From Alphaproteobacteria bacterium (GTDB taxonomy: Bacteria > Myxococcota_A > UBA796 > GCA-2862545): a DNA stretch of 64,000 nt. This document shows, piece by piece, positions 26,101 to 35,399 of this stretch (positions within the stretch are counted from its first letter, which is position 1; each line of letters begins with the position of its first letter). The stretch spans positions 1-64,000 of the forward strand of contig JACKET010000007.1 of NCBI GenBank assembly GCA_020632875.1, in the 5' to 3' direction. The position numbers and the translations under genes were made by a program. Under the pieces are notes generated by a model. It had not been told where the DNA came from and searched no databases. It saw only the letters and a program-made list of their open reading frames with translations.

Positions 26101-26474
26101 TCCAGGCGGCGGCGCTGAACCTGGGCCGTCAGGAGCTCTTCGCGCGCCTCAACATGGCGATCCTGTTCGTCACGATGCAGGAGTTCGACCGCGCGTCCGA
26201 AGAGCTCGACGCGATCGAGGAGCGGCTCGCGGGCAGCGAAGGCGACCCGATGCTGTCGGGCTTCTGCAACATGGTGCGGCTCCCCGTGCTCGCGGCAGCG
26301 GGGCGCGACGCCGAGCTCTCGGCAGCCATCCAGCAGGGCGCCGCGTTCACGCACAGCACCGGGATCTGCGAGCCCGACGTGGGGCTGATGTGTCGCACGG
26401 CGGCGATGCTCACGGGCCGCGAGGACCTCGAGCGCGCGCTCACCGCGCTCGCGTCACGTCACGACCCCACCTGA
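23181..26474 (+). CDS. Ser/Thr kinase fused to a STAND-type ATPase and TPR-like repeats
   Basis: The 1097-residue protein has three parts. Residues about 5-290 form a Hanks kinase (LGRGGMGVVYRARH, VHRDIKPANLLL, LSDFGIGHA, GTPQYMSPEQ). Residues about 345-720 form an AAA/STAND ATPase with Walker A SGAAGVGKTRLAEW and Walker B SLVVWLEDAHD, as in the predicted ATPase domain of LuxR/adenylate-cyclase-like regulators. From about 730 to the end are TPR-like helical repeats (ALEDFEHAARLLEQEGRKESAALCLIRIADIF). This architecture is common in myxobacteria, where it is thought to act as a signalling scaffold. GTG 23175 is an alternative start. No membrane segment is seen, so it is cytoplasmic. Confidence 0.9.
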   Translation: MRVGPFQLESVLGRGGMGVVYRARHLAQGTVAAVKLDLHPPDPQWDEVFLNEVRLMAGLDHPNCVVVYDTGHVREPEVAGLDDQVRPGASWLAMELAGGGSLKEHMPTNWDEARYAMEGLLRGLAHAHSRGMVHRDIKPANLLLAPIEGATEADLRRYRVVLSDFGIGHATEKPTWMDQESVGTPQYMSPEQIEAEWRDQGPWTDLYQCGVLMWRLVTGDYPFTSRTPVALYRAHLFQPPPAFRPAFAVPEDLEDWCRLLLAKRWRDRPDNAALVLEHLFELGDAVEGGSLTLAPPRFETTGGTLDTGATQVTASPGRGDTSVRGTVLRGAGLGLWGLRKLPLIGRSRECHALSHALRLVELHEEPRFTVISGAAGVGKTRLAEWLTESSVEQGRARCWRATHTRDGDAENDGMRGMLRRELHLAGLEAHEVRFRLETWFTDEDLVAVLERWLTDGATAIPSMRERAGALVQVLESRCADRSLVVWLEDAHDSEETLRFTRFALDSAKGKLMFVATVRDERLAEVEAVREIVDELSKRRNSRTVRLAPLDAHEHEELVRRLLGLDPELAIDIEQKTAGNPQFAVQLVNDWVERGILVPGESGLSVREGASTAVPADVVGVWASRLDELLPRLEPGQITALELASAFGRTVDQALWVRACDTVGAVPGTLLVELVRRGLASQDEGGTSWAFGHELFRRVIRDHADREGRLPAWSGVVADAMLDAGLTGQTVASLLLAAGRLDEAFEPLRMSVNHQLDSGDMRSEAALDQLEALLEDVHASADDPRWSHALMLRAWYCRMSGQPARSERLVAKALKAAERSKDPTALGWAYREAGMTAMRMGDTDMALEDFEHAARLLEQEGRKESAALCLIRIADIFMDQGAAHDAEVLYRQTLGAFERREAWEFAYEPHIGLARVAATRGDLENAFLHLGDARRCVQRAGQRSDRMRIENLEGDLRRKAGQMTEAARCYQDVVVQAAALNLGRQELFARLNMAILFVTMQEFDRASEELDAIEERLAGSEGDPMLSGFCNMVRLPVLAAAGRDAELSAAIQQGAAFTHSTGICEPDVGLMCRTAAMLTGREDLERALTALASRHDPT

Positions 26475-26492
26475 AGCGAACAGGCCGGGAAA

Positions 26493-26810
26493 TCAGGCCC
26501 AGACGAGGTCGGGGCCGTCGTTGGTGCAGGTGGGCGGACGCCACACGGCATCCGTGACCTCGGCCCCGCTGTTGCCGTCGTCGCCGATCTGCTTGGAGGT
26601 GCCGCCGCCGCTGTCGATCGTGCCACCGCCCTTGATGGGACCGCCGCGGCCGCCGGCGAGGATGATGTCGGGACCACAGGTCTGCGGGGACATCTGGCTC
26701 TGGGCGAATGCGTTGCCACCGAGCTGCTTCGCACCATCGACGCCGCTCTTCGCGGCGGAGGCGGCCTGTTTGGCCATGCCCGAGATGCGCTTGCCGAGAC
26801 CTTTGAACAT
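26493..26810 (-). CDS. Small hypothetical protein, glycine-rich
   Basis: The 105-residue product begins MFKGLGKRISGMAKQAASAAKSGVDGAKQLG, an amphipathic basic helix, followed by a Gly-rich segment with two Cys. ATG 26810 has GGAG 7 nt upstream; a longer frame reaching 26852 would add a hydrophobic stretch but has no ribosome site. No family is recognised. It is convergent with the kinase-ATPase gene. Confidence 0.55.
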   Translation of the reverse strand: MFKGLGKRISGMAKQAASAAKSGVDGAKQLGGNAFAQSQMSPQTCGPDIILAGGRGGPIKGGGTIDSGGGTSKQIGDDGNSGAEVTDAVWRPPTCTNDGPDLVWA

Positions 26811-26867
26811 GAGGAGCTCCAAAACAAAGAAGATGACCAGAGCATAGCACACGTCGTCACGCGGCTG

Positions 26868-27746
26868 TCACCACCATTCGCGGGGGTCGACGCGGGGCGG
26901 ACGCTCGGGGCAGACCTGATCCCGCTCGTGGACGGGCCAGCGCTCGACGAAGCGCCACAGGTGATGCTCGACGTCGGGGAAGTGGCGGCGGATGGTCCAG
27001 TCGAACCCGGTGTCGCGCGCGGTGCCCGACAGCGAGAACGACGCGGTGTGGAGATCGAGCTGCTCGACCCGCCCCGCCGCGAGATCCCGCAGCCACGGGT
27101 GCGCGATGTCGACCTCCACGGACTCCCAGTCGCGTGCGAACAGTGGCGCCACGCCGGACTCGTCGAGCAGCTGGAACACCTGGACGTGCAGGCGCTTCAC
27201 GGAGGGCGGGATGGCGCGCGCCAGCCGCTCTGCGGGGACGCCGCCGAGCGACCACAGGTAGAGCGACTCGAGCGTCGCGGGGAACCCGGCGTCGACGAGC
27301 GGCGCCACGAACCGCGCGTCGTCGAGCGCCAGGTGGCGCAGCCGGCACCAGGGCGTGCGCCCCACGAACCGCGCCACGTCGGCGATGCGGTCGCCCTGGT
27401 TCGGGGCGAGGGTCAGCGACTCCATCACGAGCCACAGCGGGTCGGACTGCACGTCGAGCAGCTCGTCGAGGTGCTTCGCGCGGAGCCGGCCCCCCACGAG
27501 GAACCCCGCGTCCCACTTGCGGTCCTTCTTCGTGAGCACGCGGTTCATCCCCGCGTACACGCCGCGCTCGACGGCGCGCTGCAGGGCCGTGTTGCGCGGC
27601 GAGCACTCCGCCATCCACGCCCCCCACGGATGGTCGCGCTCGAGCAGGTGGTCGCGCAGGATCTCGCGTGCCGCACGGCCGTCGTCGTCGTCGAAGCCGT
27701 GGAGCACCCGCGCCAGCAGCCGTCTCTCGTCGTGCGACAGCTCCAA
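26868..27746 (-). CDS. Hypothetical protein with leucine-rich-repeat-like pattern (TIGR02996-like start)
   Basis: The 292-residue product starts at TTG 27746, chosen because AGGAGG lies 4 nt upstream; a GTG at 27776 is the alternative. The N-terminus (LSHDERRLLARVLHGFDDDDGRAAREILRDHLLERDHPWGAWM) resembles a degenerate form of the short myxobacterial N-terminal domain TIGR02996 that precedes leucine-rich repeats. The rest has irregular LRR-like steps (LRHLALDDARFVAPLVDAGFPATLESLYLWSLGGVP). Probably a protein-binding module; function unknown. It follows a lipoprotein gene by 8 bp. Confidence 0.6.
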   Translation of the reverse strand: MELSHDERRLLARVLHGFDDDDGRAAREILRDHLLERDHPWGAWMAECSPRNTALQRAVERGVYAGMNRVLTKKDRKWDAGFLVGGRLRAKHLDELLDVQSDPLWLVMESLTLAPNQGDRIADVARFVGRTPWCRLRHLALDDARFVAPLVDAGFPATLESLYLWSLGGVPAERLARAIPPSVKRLHVQVFQLLDESGVAPLFARDWESVEVDIAHPWLRDLAAGRVEQLDLHTASFSLSGTARDTGFDWTIRRHFPDVEHHLWRFVERWPVHERDQVCPERPPRVDPREWW

Positions 27747-27754
27747 CCGGCCTC

Positions 27755-28606
27755 CTACGGCGTCGAGAAATCCCACTGGCCCGCGACGATCTCGAAGGCA
27801 GCGGAGATCCCGACCTCGCCGTTCGGGAGCGTGACGTCGGCCAGCCCGGGCGCCAGGTCGTGGAGGATGGCGAGCACCTCGGCCTTCGAGGACTGGGTGC
27901 CGGGGAAGATCTCGTAGCCCGCGTCGGGGATGACGGGTGCGATGGCCTCGTCGATGAAGCGGTCGACGGGGATGACGCCGCGCATCAGGCCGGTGACCAC
28001 GAGCTGCGAGTCGGTCATCGACGCGTCGAGCACGACGGCGTGGAGCTGGACGGGGGACGGGTCGATGCCGGGCATCATGGTGATGCGAATCGCGACGTCG
28101 CCCGTGGCCTCGAAGTCGAGCGGGCCCACGAATCCACCCGCGAGCTGGCTGCGGGGCGTGCCGTCTTCGTCGTAGGACGACGGGTCGACCGACACGACGC
28201 CATCCTCGGAGAGGCCCGCCAGGACGTCGATCTCGATGGCCTCGCCGTCGGGCGACCGGGCGTCGAGGAACACGATGGTGACGAGCTGCGCGATGTTCGA
28301 GGCGATGTTCTGGTTCACCTGCGCGACCGACATGTCTTCGTTGCGCATCAGGGTGTCGACCGCGGCGAGCACCTGGGGCAGCTTGTTGTCGATGGTGCCG
28401 TCGTCGTCGAGGTCGGTGTCTTCGAGGATCGACAGGTCGTCGACCACCCACGTGCTCTCGCGGAAGTCGCTCGTGGGGGCCGGCGGGGGCGCGTCGGTGT
28501 CGACATCGGTGTCGAGCGGCGCGATCGCATCGGGGTCTTCCGCCTCGGTCGCGGCCTTGCACGCAACGAGGAGAAGCAGGCACCCGCCCGCTCGGGCCAA
28601 CCGCAT
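27755..28606 (-). CDS. Lipoprotein with DTDVDTD linker, unknown function
   Basis: The 283-residue product starts MRLARAGGCLLLLVAC, a clear lipobox with Cys at about residue 16, followed by an acidic linker (APLDTDVDTDAPPP). The body is beta-rich without a recognised domain. GAGGGG lies upstream of ATG 28606. A longer frame to 28633 is not needed. Likely outer-membrane anchored; it is co-directional with the LRR-like gene. Confidence 0.75.
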   Translation of the reverse strand: MRLARAGGCLLLLVACKAATEAEDPDAIAPLDTDVDTDAPPPAPTSDFRESTWVVDDLSILEDTDLDDDGTIDNKLPQVLAAVDTLMRNEDMSVAQVNQNIASNIAQLVTIVFLDARSPDGEAIEIDVLAGLSEDGVVSVDPSSYDEDGTPRSQLAGGFVGPLDFEATGDVAIRITMMPGIDPSPVQLHAVVLDASMTDSQLVVTGLMRGVIPVDRFIDEAIAPVIPDAGYEIFPGTQSSKAEVLAILHDLAPGLADVTLPNGEVGISAAFEIVAGQWDFSTP

Positions 28607-28633
28607 TAGACGTCCCCCTCTTCGATTTCCCAC

Positions 28634-28678
28634 GACCGGGAGCCTTCAGCGGCTTGAAGCCGCTGACTCCTCCCTGTG
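28634..28678. repeat. 45-bp palindromic element, intergenic copy
   Basis: It contains the near-perfect palindrome CAGCGGCTTGAAGCCGCTG (28647-28665, 9-bp arms around one base). The whole 45 bp recurs identically at 40282-40326, inside a coding sequence. Here it lies in the 105-bp gap between divergent lipoprotein and pentapeptide genes. Confidence 0.9.
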
Positions 28679-28711
28679 AATTCCGTAGCCGTTGACCCTG
28701 GAGTCGTCCAT

Positions 28712-30556
28712 ATGTCGCTACTCGACCTGCTCGTGGCCGAGAACGTGGCTGAATTCAACGCAACCCGCGGCGAGCGCGCCAAGGTCGACCTGTTCGCGGC
28801 CGACCTGGCCGAGAAGAACCTGCGCGAGGTCGACCTGTCCGGCGCGGATGTCGACAAGGCCGATCTCACCGGGTCCGATCTGACCTCCGCGGGCCTCTAC
28901 AAGGCCCGGATGAACGGCATCGACGGCACCGGCATGAAGCTCGTCGACTGCCTCGGGGCCCGCGTGAAGCTCCGCGAGGCCTGGCTCGACGAGGCCGACC
29001 TGTCGGGCTCCGACTTCGCGAACGCCGACCTCTCCGAGGCCGTGGTCACGAAGTCGCGGGGCCAGGGCACCCGGCTGTCTGCCGCGAACCTCAAGCAGCT
29101 CGACGCGCGCGGGGCGGTCTGGGAAGACGCCGACCTCACGGGCGCGCACATGAGCAAGGCGAACTTCGAGGGTGCCTCGCTGTCGCGGTCCGACCTCACC
29201 GAAGCCGCCGGGGCCGAGGTCGTCTTCGAGAAGGCGCGGCTCGACGCCGTCGTCGCGTCGCGGGCGCGCCTGCCGGCCGCGAAGTTCGCGGGTGCCGTGC
29301 TCGCGGGGGCCCGGTTCGATGCGGCGAACCTCGCCGAGTGCGACTTCACCGACGCCGACCTCACGGGGGCCGACCTCACCAACGCGAACCTCACGAACGC
29401 CATCCTGAAGGGCGCGAAGCTCAACGGGGCCGTGCTCGCCGAGGCGGGCCTCGAAGGCGTCGATCTCTCCGGGGTCGACCTCACCGATGTCGACATGACC
29501 GGGCTCGACCCCGACGTGCTGAACCTCTCTGCCGCCCAGCGCGAGCAGGTGATGATCGTCGGCATCCCGATCAACCCCGACGCGCGGCTGAAGCCCGCGA
29601 AGCCGTCGGTCGCCCGCAACGGCGCGCTCGTCGCGGGCGTCTGGGAGAACGACGACGGCGAAGAGACCATGTCGATCCGCTGGTTCGCACGCACCGAGAA
29701 GGGCGTCGTCGACGGCGTGGTGCCCGTCACCAGCGCCTCGCTGCTCGCCCGCGCGGCCGTGGCGGCCGGCGACGGCGTCGACATCGTGCTGGTCCGCGAG
29801 AAGCCGTCGACCATCACGGTCGAGCGCTTCCGCGTGGGTCCCGACGGCAAGCTGGCCGCGACCTCCACGGTGCCCCTCGGCTACCAGCCCGTCGTCGTGC
29901 CCGTGCTCCAGAACGTCGACGGCAAGGTGCGGATGTGGGGCCTCGCCCGGCGCGGCCCGACCCTCGTGGTCAGCGTCGACTCCGCAGAGGGCCTCCAGCC
30001 GGTCAGCTCGAAGCAGCTCCCCACGGCGCGGGGCTTCCTGGGCCGGCACTACCCGTTCCTCGCGTGCAAGGGCGGGGTCGTCATGCCGTGCACCGCGTCC
30101 GGCGTGGGCGCGCCCCTCAAGCGTCCCGAGGGCTTCCCCGGCAAGCACGCCGCGGCGGTCGAGGCCGACGGTCGCTGGCTGGCGGTCTGGGTCGAGCCGC
30201 CCGAGGGCCGCGAGAAGGGCGGCATCCGGTGCGCGTGGCTCGGCACCCGCGGCGAGCCCGAGGTCGAAGACGTGACGAACAACGGCGCCGTTCTGTCGCT
30301 CGACGCCTACGTCTACGACGGCGAGGTCCACCTCGCCTGGGTCGAGCTCGTCGGGCTCGGTGACACGAAGGCGTTCGTCCAGGTCCTCCCCGACGGCGAG
30401 CCGAGGCCCCTCGAGCTCGACGACGTCGACGAGCTGGTGTTCGCGCCCGGTCCCGGCCCCCAGCCCGTGCTGGTCGCCACGACCGAAGAAGAGCGCTCGA
30501 AGATCGTGACCCTCGCGGGCAAGGTGCTCGGGGTCCTCGAAGACACGGGGGAGTGA
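28712..30556 (+). CDS. Pentapeptide-repeat protein with a C-terminal beta domain
   Basis: The 614-residue protein begins with about 230 residues of pentapeptide repeats of the A(D/N)LxX type (ADLAEKNLREVDLSGADVDKADLTGSDLTSAGL; later CDFTDADLTGADLTNANLTNAILKGAKLNG), which fold as a right-handed quadrilateral beta helix. Repeat character ends near residue 265. The remaining 340 residues have strand-rich blocks and an ELV...VLVAT pattern reminiscent of a propeller, not assigned. The ATG at 28712 has GGAG upstream; GTG 28676 is in the palindromic element and is less likely. Function unknown. Confidence 0.8.
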   Translation: MSLLDLLVAENVAEFNATRGERAKVDLFAADLAEKNLREVDLSGADVDKADLTGSDLTSAGLYKARMNGIDGTGMKLVDCLGARVKLREAWLDEADLSGSDFANADLSEAVVTKSRGQGTRLSAANLKQLDARGAVWEDADLTGAHMSKANFEGASLSRSDLTEAAGAEVVFEKARLDAVVASRARLPAAKFAGAVLAGARFDAANLAECDFTDADLTGADLTNANLTNAILKGAKLNGAVLAEAGLEGVDLSGVDLTDVDMTGLDPDVLNLSAAQREQVMIVGIPINPDARLKPAKPSVARNGALVAGVWENDDGEETMSIRWFARTEKGVVDGVVPVTSASLLARAAVAAGDGVDIVLVREKPSTITVERFRVGPDGKLAATSTVPLGYQPVVVPVLQNVDGKVRMWGLARRGPTLVVSVDSAEGLQPVSSKQLPTARGFLGRHYPFLACKGGVVMPCTASGVGAPLKRPEGFPGKHAAAVEADGRWLAVWVEPPEGREKGGIRCAWLGTRGEPEVEDVTNNGAVLSLDAYVYDGEVHLAWVELVGLGDTKAFVQVLPDGEPRPLELDDVDELVFAPGPGPQPVLVATTEEERSKIVTLAGKVLGVLEDTGE

Positions 30557-30631
30557 CAGGTCCGGCGTCCGTCGGTGTCCAAGGCGGGTGAATTTCCGCC
30601 CGCTTCGGACGTCCGAGGCGCAGGAGGCCCG

Positions 30632-31216
30632 ATGGACCCGCTCGACGCACCTTCCCCGCTCGGACTGATCAACCGCCAGGACGAGCTCGAGAGCGGTCCC
30701 ACGCTCGCGCCCGACGACGTGTTCGAGGCGGAGGCCTCCTGGGAGGACGACGACGCGTGGGAAGACGCCATCGAAGGCGAGTTCTTCTCCACGCTCGAGC
30801 CCGCTCCGCCCCGCGACGACGAGGACGTCCTCGTGGTGCAGCGGTCCCGGCTCCCCGCGCTCGTCTTCGCGGGGCTCGGCGCCATGGTGGTCGCGGGTGG
30901 GCTCGCCCTCGCCGTGCTCACGGCGTTCTCGGGCGCCGAGGGGTCGGCGGAGCGGGCGCTCCCGCCGGTCCCGGTCGAGGTCGTCGACGTGGCCCCGGTG
31001 GAGACCCCTCCCGTGGAGGCGGTCGCGGCCGCTGTCGAAGCGCCCGTCGCCATCGTGTACCCGCGCCGCATCGCCATCGCGGACATCGGCGAAGCGGACG
31101 GAGACGCACCGCGGCGCCGGTCGTGGCGAGCGAAGAAGCCCGCCGCGAAGCCGGCGCCGATGCGGGTGACGGCCCTGCCGCCGCTCTCGGTCTCGGCGCT
31201 GCCCCCCGCGGAGTGA
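30632..31216 (+). CDS. Single-pass membrane protein with acidic cytoplasmic part
   Basis: The 194-residue product has an acidic N-terminal half (EAEASWEDDDAWEDAIEGEFF), one membrane helix at about residues 75-100 (LPALVFAGLGAMVVAGGLALAVL), and a Pro/Val/Ala-rich, then basic, C-terminal part that would lie in the periplasm. AGGAGG precedes ATG 30632. No family is recognised. The topology resembles TonB- or anti-sigma-like linkers, but no specific motif supports either. Confidence 0.6.
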   Translation: MDPLDAPSPLGLINRQDELESGPTLAPDDVFEAEASWEDDDAWEDAIEGEFFSTLEPAPPRDDEDVLVVQRSRLPALVFAGLGAMVVAGGLALAVLTAFSGAEGSAERALPPVPVEVVDVAPVETPPVEAVAAAVEAPVAIVYPRRIAIADIGEADGDAPRRRSWRAKKPAAKPAPMRVTALPPLSVSALPPAE

Positions 31217-31234
31217 GGGCGCGCCGGAGGCCCG

Positions 31235-32271
<1,037 letters not shown>

Positions 32272-32275
<4 letters not shown>

Positions 32276-34221
32276 GGTGCTTCTCCGGATTCGGGACCCG
32301 GCTGACTAACATCCGGCTCCGGCATGGCGACCGGCGGGGGCGGCGGCGCCCGACGGGCCTGATCGAATGTCCCGCTGGAATCGACCGGAATGCGGCGCTC
32401 TCGCACGGTCAGGATTTCGGTGCGCACGTCGCCTTCGGTTCGTGCGGTCCAGCACAGCGGGCCCTGGTGCTCGTGACGTCGGACGTCGTCACCCGCGGCC
32501 GGGTGGGTCCACCGGCGCTCGCCGATCCAGCCCCACCAGTCGCCGTCGGGAGGCGCGAGCGGGTCGGGGACCCCGGCGCCATCGGGCAGGGTGACGACCA
32601 CCTTCAGATCGGACCCGGCCTCGGCGAGCTTCTCGGACGCGGCCAGCGTGGCGCCCGGCCCTCCGAAGCGCTCCGCGAGCGCGGTGGCGCGCTCGGACGA
32701 GGGGATGGCGGCGAGCCAGAGTCGGAGCGACAGGGCCGCCGGGCCGGACATCTCGACGGTGCGCGTGCCGTCGGCATCGGTGACCGCGAGCGCGCCCTCG
32801 CGGACGTCGGGCGTGTGGATGCCGATCGGCGACAGCATGTCGGCGTCCTCGAGGTCGGGCCGGATCTCGAATGCGCCGCAGACGCGGCACGCCGGGTCGA
32901 TCCAGCGGGTCGTGCCGTCGATGTTCACGGCGACGAGCCCCTCGTCGTACCCGGCGGGGCTGGTGTGCCAGCCCGGGCCTTCCGACGCGGGACGGACGAC
33001 CGCCCAGGCCGCCGGCACCCGCGCCTGGTTGGCCTGCAGCCACAGCACGAGCGCGGCTTCGACGCTCGTGAGCGCGCCGGTCTTGCGGGCCTTCACGAGC
33101 CGCCGGGGGAAGAGCGGGGCGAGCGGGAGGTCGGCGACTCCCGCGCGCCGGGCGAGCTCGGGCTTGAGCTGCGCGATCATCTCCCAGTCGGTCGCGCGCC
33201 CGCGCAGGGCCGGGGGAATGGCGGGCTCGGGGATGGCGGCGCGCCGGAAGCGGTTCTCGAGGGCCCGCACGAGCAGCGAGCGGTCCGGCACGATCGCGCG
33301 GACCCCGATGGCGCCGAGCCACCAGGTCTCTCCGTCCTGCCAGCGGATGCGGCCGTCTTCGATCTGCACGGTCTGGGTGACCTCGGCGCCCGCGAGCGCG
33401 AGCTTCTCGCCGTAGACCGGGGCGTCGGGCGTGACCCAGCTCACGCGGTGCGGCTTCGCCTCGCCGGGCTCGGCCCACAGCACCACGCTGTCGTCGCGCC
33501 GGATGTGGGTGCCCTCGATGGCCACCTCGGTCGCGGCCATGGGCACGGGGAGGACCAGGCCCCTGCGCGCGTCGCCGTCCGGCAGCGAGACCGTCCACGC
33601 CGTGCGGAGCGACGAGCCGCCGCCCGGATACAGCGTGCGCATCGGCTCGCCGGGCACCAGGAGCTCGAGGAGCACCTCGGCCTTCGCGTCCGTGACGGGG
33701 GCGAGCGCGCCGACGGCGTCGTCGCCGCGGCTGCCGACGGGGTGGGGGAGGACGACCTGCAGGGTGTCGGGCGCGTTCGCGACCCAGATGCCCGTGCGGT
33801 CGGGGTTGGCGCCCTCGGGCACGTCGTAGGGGACGGACGTGACGAGGCTCGCGTAGCGGCTGCCGGCGGGTGCCCAGGTGTAGGCGTCGGGCGGATGCTC
33901 GCGGATCACGTCGATGTCGACGCGGTCGCCCGGGATCAGCTCTGGTGCGTAGAGGCGGATGGCCCCGTCACCGGCGAGGTCGCGGACCACGCGGCGCTGG
34001 CGGGCCTCGTCGATGCGGCGCTTCGTGCCGTCGGAGAGGTGCGTGCGCGCCTTCAGCCGGCCGAGGCGGACCCCTGCGGGCAGGCGAAGGTCGACGTGGT
34101 CGCACGACCCCTCGGAGAGGACCTCGATGTGCGCGGACTCGGTCCAGCCCGTATCGGTGGGCTCGACAGCGACTTCGGCGACCGCCAGCACGCACCCGCC
34201 GGTCAGGGTCACGAGGTCCAT
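32272..34221 (-). CDS. DUF3857/transglutaminase-like protein, probably catalytically degenerate
   Basis: The 649-residue product has an N-terminal beta-rich region (LPAGVRLGRLKARTHLSDGTKRRIDEARQRRVVRDLAGDG) like DUF3857, and a central segment (LTSVEAALVLWLQANQARVPAAWAVVRP ... GTTRWIDPACRVCGAFEIRPDLEDADML) like the transglutaminase-like core of such proteins. The usual catalytic Cys after the first helix is not evident, so activity is doubtful. It starts at ATG 34221, overlapping the upstream stop by 4 bp; the longer open frame to 34767 is antisense-free read-through of the upstream gene and is ignored. A Pro-rich tail ends the protein. Confidence 0.55.
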
Positions 34222-34970
34222 CAGCTCGCCTTGCGGTGGGCGCGCTTCGTCTCGGCGGACAGCATCTTCGGGAGCCCGCCGCGCACCGTGCTCTCCCAGT
34301 GCACGACGGCGGCCGGGTCGGCCCGCACCCACTCGCGCAGCAGGCGCCGGAGCGCTTTGCGGACGGCCGGGTCCTCGTCGCGCAGGAAGCGGTGCGCGAT
34401 GACGTGGACCAGCGGCGAGAGTGGCTCTGCGACGAACTGCAGCGCCTTCTCGCCCAGGCGCTCGCGGAGAGGCGCGGCGGACGGGCCCTGGATCGGGATC
34501 GGGAGGAACGCGAGGCCCATCGCCACACCCGCGCGGCGCACGGCGGGGTGGGGGCGCTGGCGGAGCTCGGCCACGAACGTGTCGAGCCGCTCGGCATCCG
34601 CGCCCGACGCGGCGAACGCGGGCCCGAGCACGAGCCAGCCCAGCGCGTCGGCGGTCATCAGGTCGTCGATCCGCCCGAGCCACTCGCGCGCGATGTCGAA
34701 GGCCTCGCCGGGCCCGTCGGGGACGAGCGCTGCGAGCAGCCCGACGGCCACGATGCCGTCTTCCCATGCAGTCGAGAAGAGCCGCGACAGGGGCCCCTCG
34801 TCTTCGAGGCTCGGCGGGTCCTTGCGCCAGACGGCTGCGGCGATGCGGGCGATCTCGCCCTGCGGCGTGCCGCGGAGCCCGCGGAGGGTGTGCACCTGGC
34901 GGGCCGCCTTGCGGGCGGTGTCGCCATCCGAAGCGGACTCGAGGGTCTCGCTGATGAGGGATTCGTCCAT
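34221..34970 (-). CDS. HEAT-repeat protein, AlkD-like (DNA alkylation repair fold)
   Basis: The 249-residue all-helical protein has paired helices such as AVRRAGVAMGLAFLPI and PLVHVIAHRFLRDEDPAVRKALRRLLREWVRADPAAVVHW, the pattern seen in AlkC/AlkD glycosylase-fold proteins. The catalytic Asp/Trp pocket cannot be confirmed by eye, so it may be only a HEAT scaffold. It is the first gene of a three-gene coupled operon with a transglutaminase-like protein and a cytochrome c peroxidase; the link between these functions is not obvious, though oxidative stress is a possible theme. Confidence 0.5.
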   Translation of the reverse strand: MDESLISETLESASDGDTARKAARQVHTLRGLRGTPQGEIARIAAAVWRKDPPSLEDEGPLSRLFSTAWEDGIVAVGLLAALVPDGPGEAFDIAREWLGRIDDLMTADALGWLVLGPAFAASGADAERLDTFVAELRQRPHPAVRRAGVAMGLAFLPIPIQGPSAAPLRERLGEKALQFVAEPLSPLVHVIAHRFLRDEDPAVRKALRRLLREWVRADPAAVVHWESTVRGGLPKMLSAETKRAHRKAS

Positions 34971-34978
34971 GGGCGTCG

Positions 34979-34984
34979 GTCTAA
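34979..34984 (-). promoter_or_regulatory. TTAGAC box 8 nt before the HEAT-protein start
   Basis: On the minus strand GTTAGAC is followed by CGACGCCC and ATG 34970, with no Shine-Dalgarno. Similar GTTAGTC and GTTAGCC boxes precede the genes at 56801 and 43318. Confidence 0.35.
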
Positions 34985-35024
34985 CTGGCGGGAGGTCCGA
35001 GCGCCGTGACGTGGCTGTCTACCC

Positions 35025-35399
35025 TCGGCCGCGGGCTCTCGGCTCGACGTAGACGGCGGTGTTGCGGGTGTCGGCCGCGGGATCCCGGCTCGTCGTAGAG
35101 AACGGGGACTGCGGGTGTGAACGCTCGGTCTACCCATTACTCCGCGCGCAGCGCGCTGCGCGGCTCGCCTTCGGCGGCCTTGCGGGTCGGTAGACCCGGC
35201 AGTCCCAGGATCCGGTTTCCGGGTGGGGCGGGCGTCGGGATGAGGCGCTGGGAAACCGGACCCTTCGGGCTCTGCCTGTCGGGAGCGGTGGGGTCGGGAG
35301 AGCTCCGCATCGGCAGGGCGATCGAGGCCCAACCCGTGTGCGTGCGCGTGCGCGTGCGCGTGCCCGATGGGGCGCTGGAAGCGGAAGCCCGGCTCGCCG
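35025..35399 (-). repeat. Composite interspersed repeat, copy A2
   Basis: Part of a 1.2-kb gene-free region (34971-36205). In minus orientation it contains the hairpin at 35208-35263 (arms GGGTCCGGTTTCCC and GGAAACCGGATCC), the GGTCTACC/GGTAGACC pair, the GCGC-rich palindrome (about 35145-35163), a hexamer array of GCGTGC (about 35340-35362) and tandem-repeat pieces with CGGGATCCCG. No credible gene is present. Confidence 0.85.

Noticed and set aside
32467..35052. 861-aa plus-strand open frame
   Set aside because: It is antisense to three coupled genes with recognisable domains and start overlaps; the long frame is a product of high GC codon bias.
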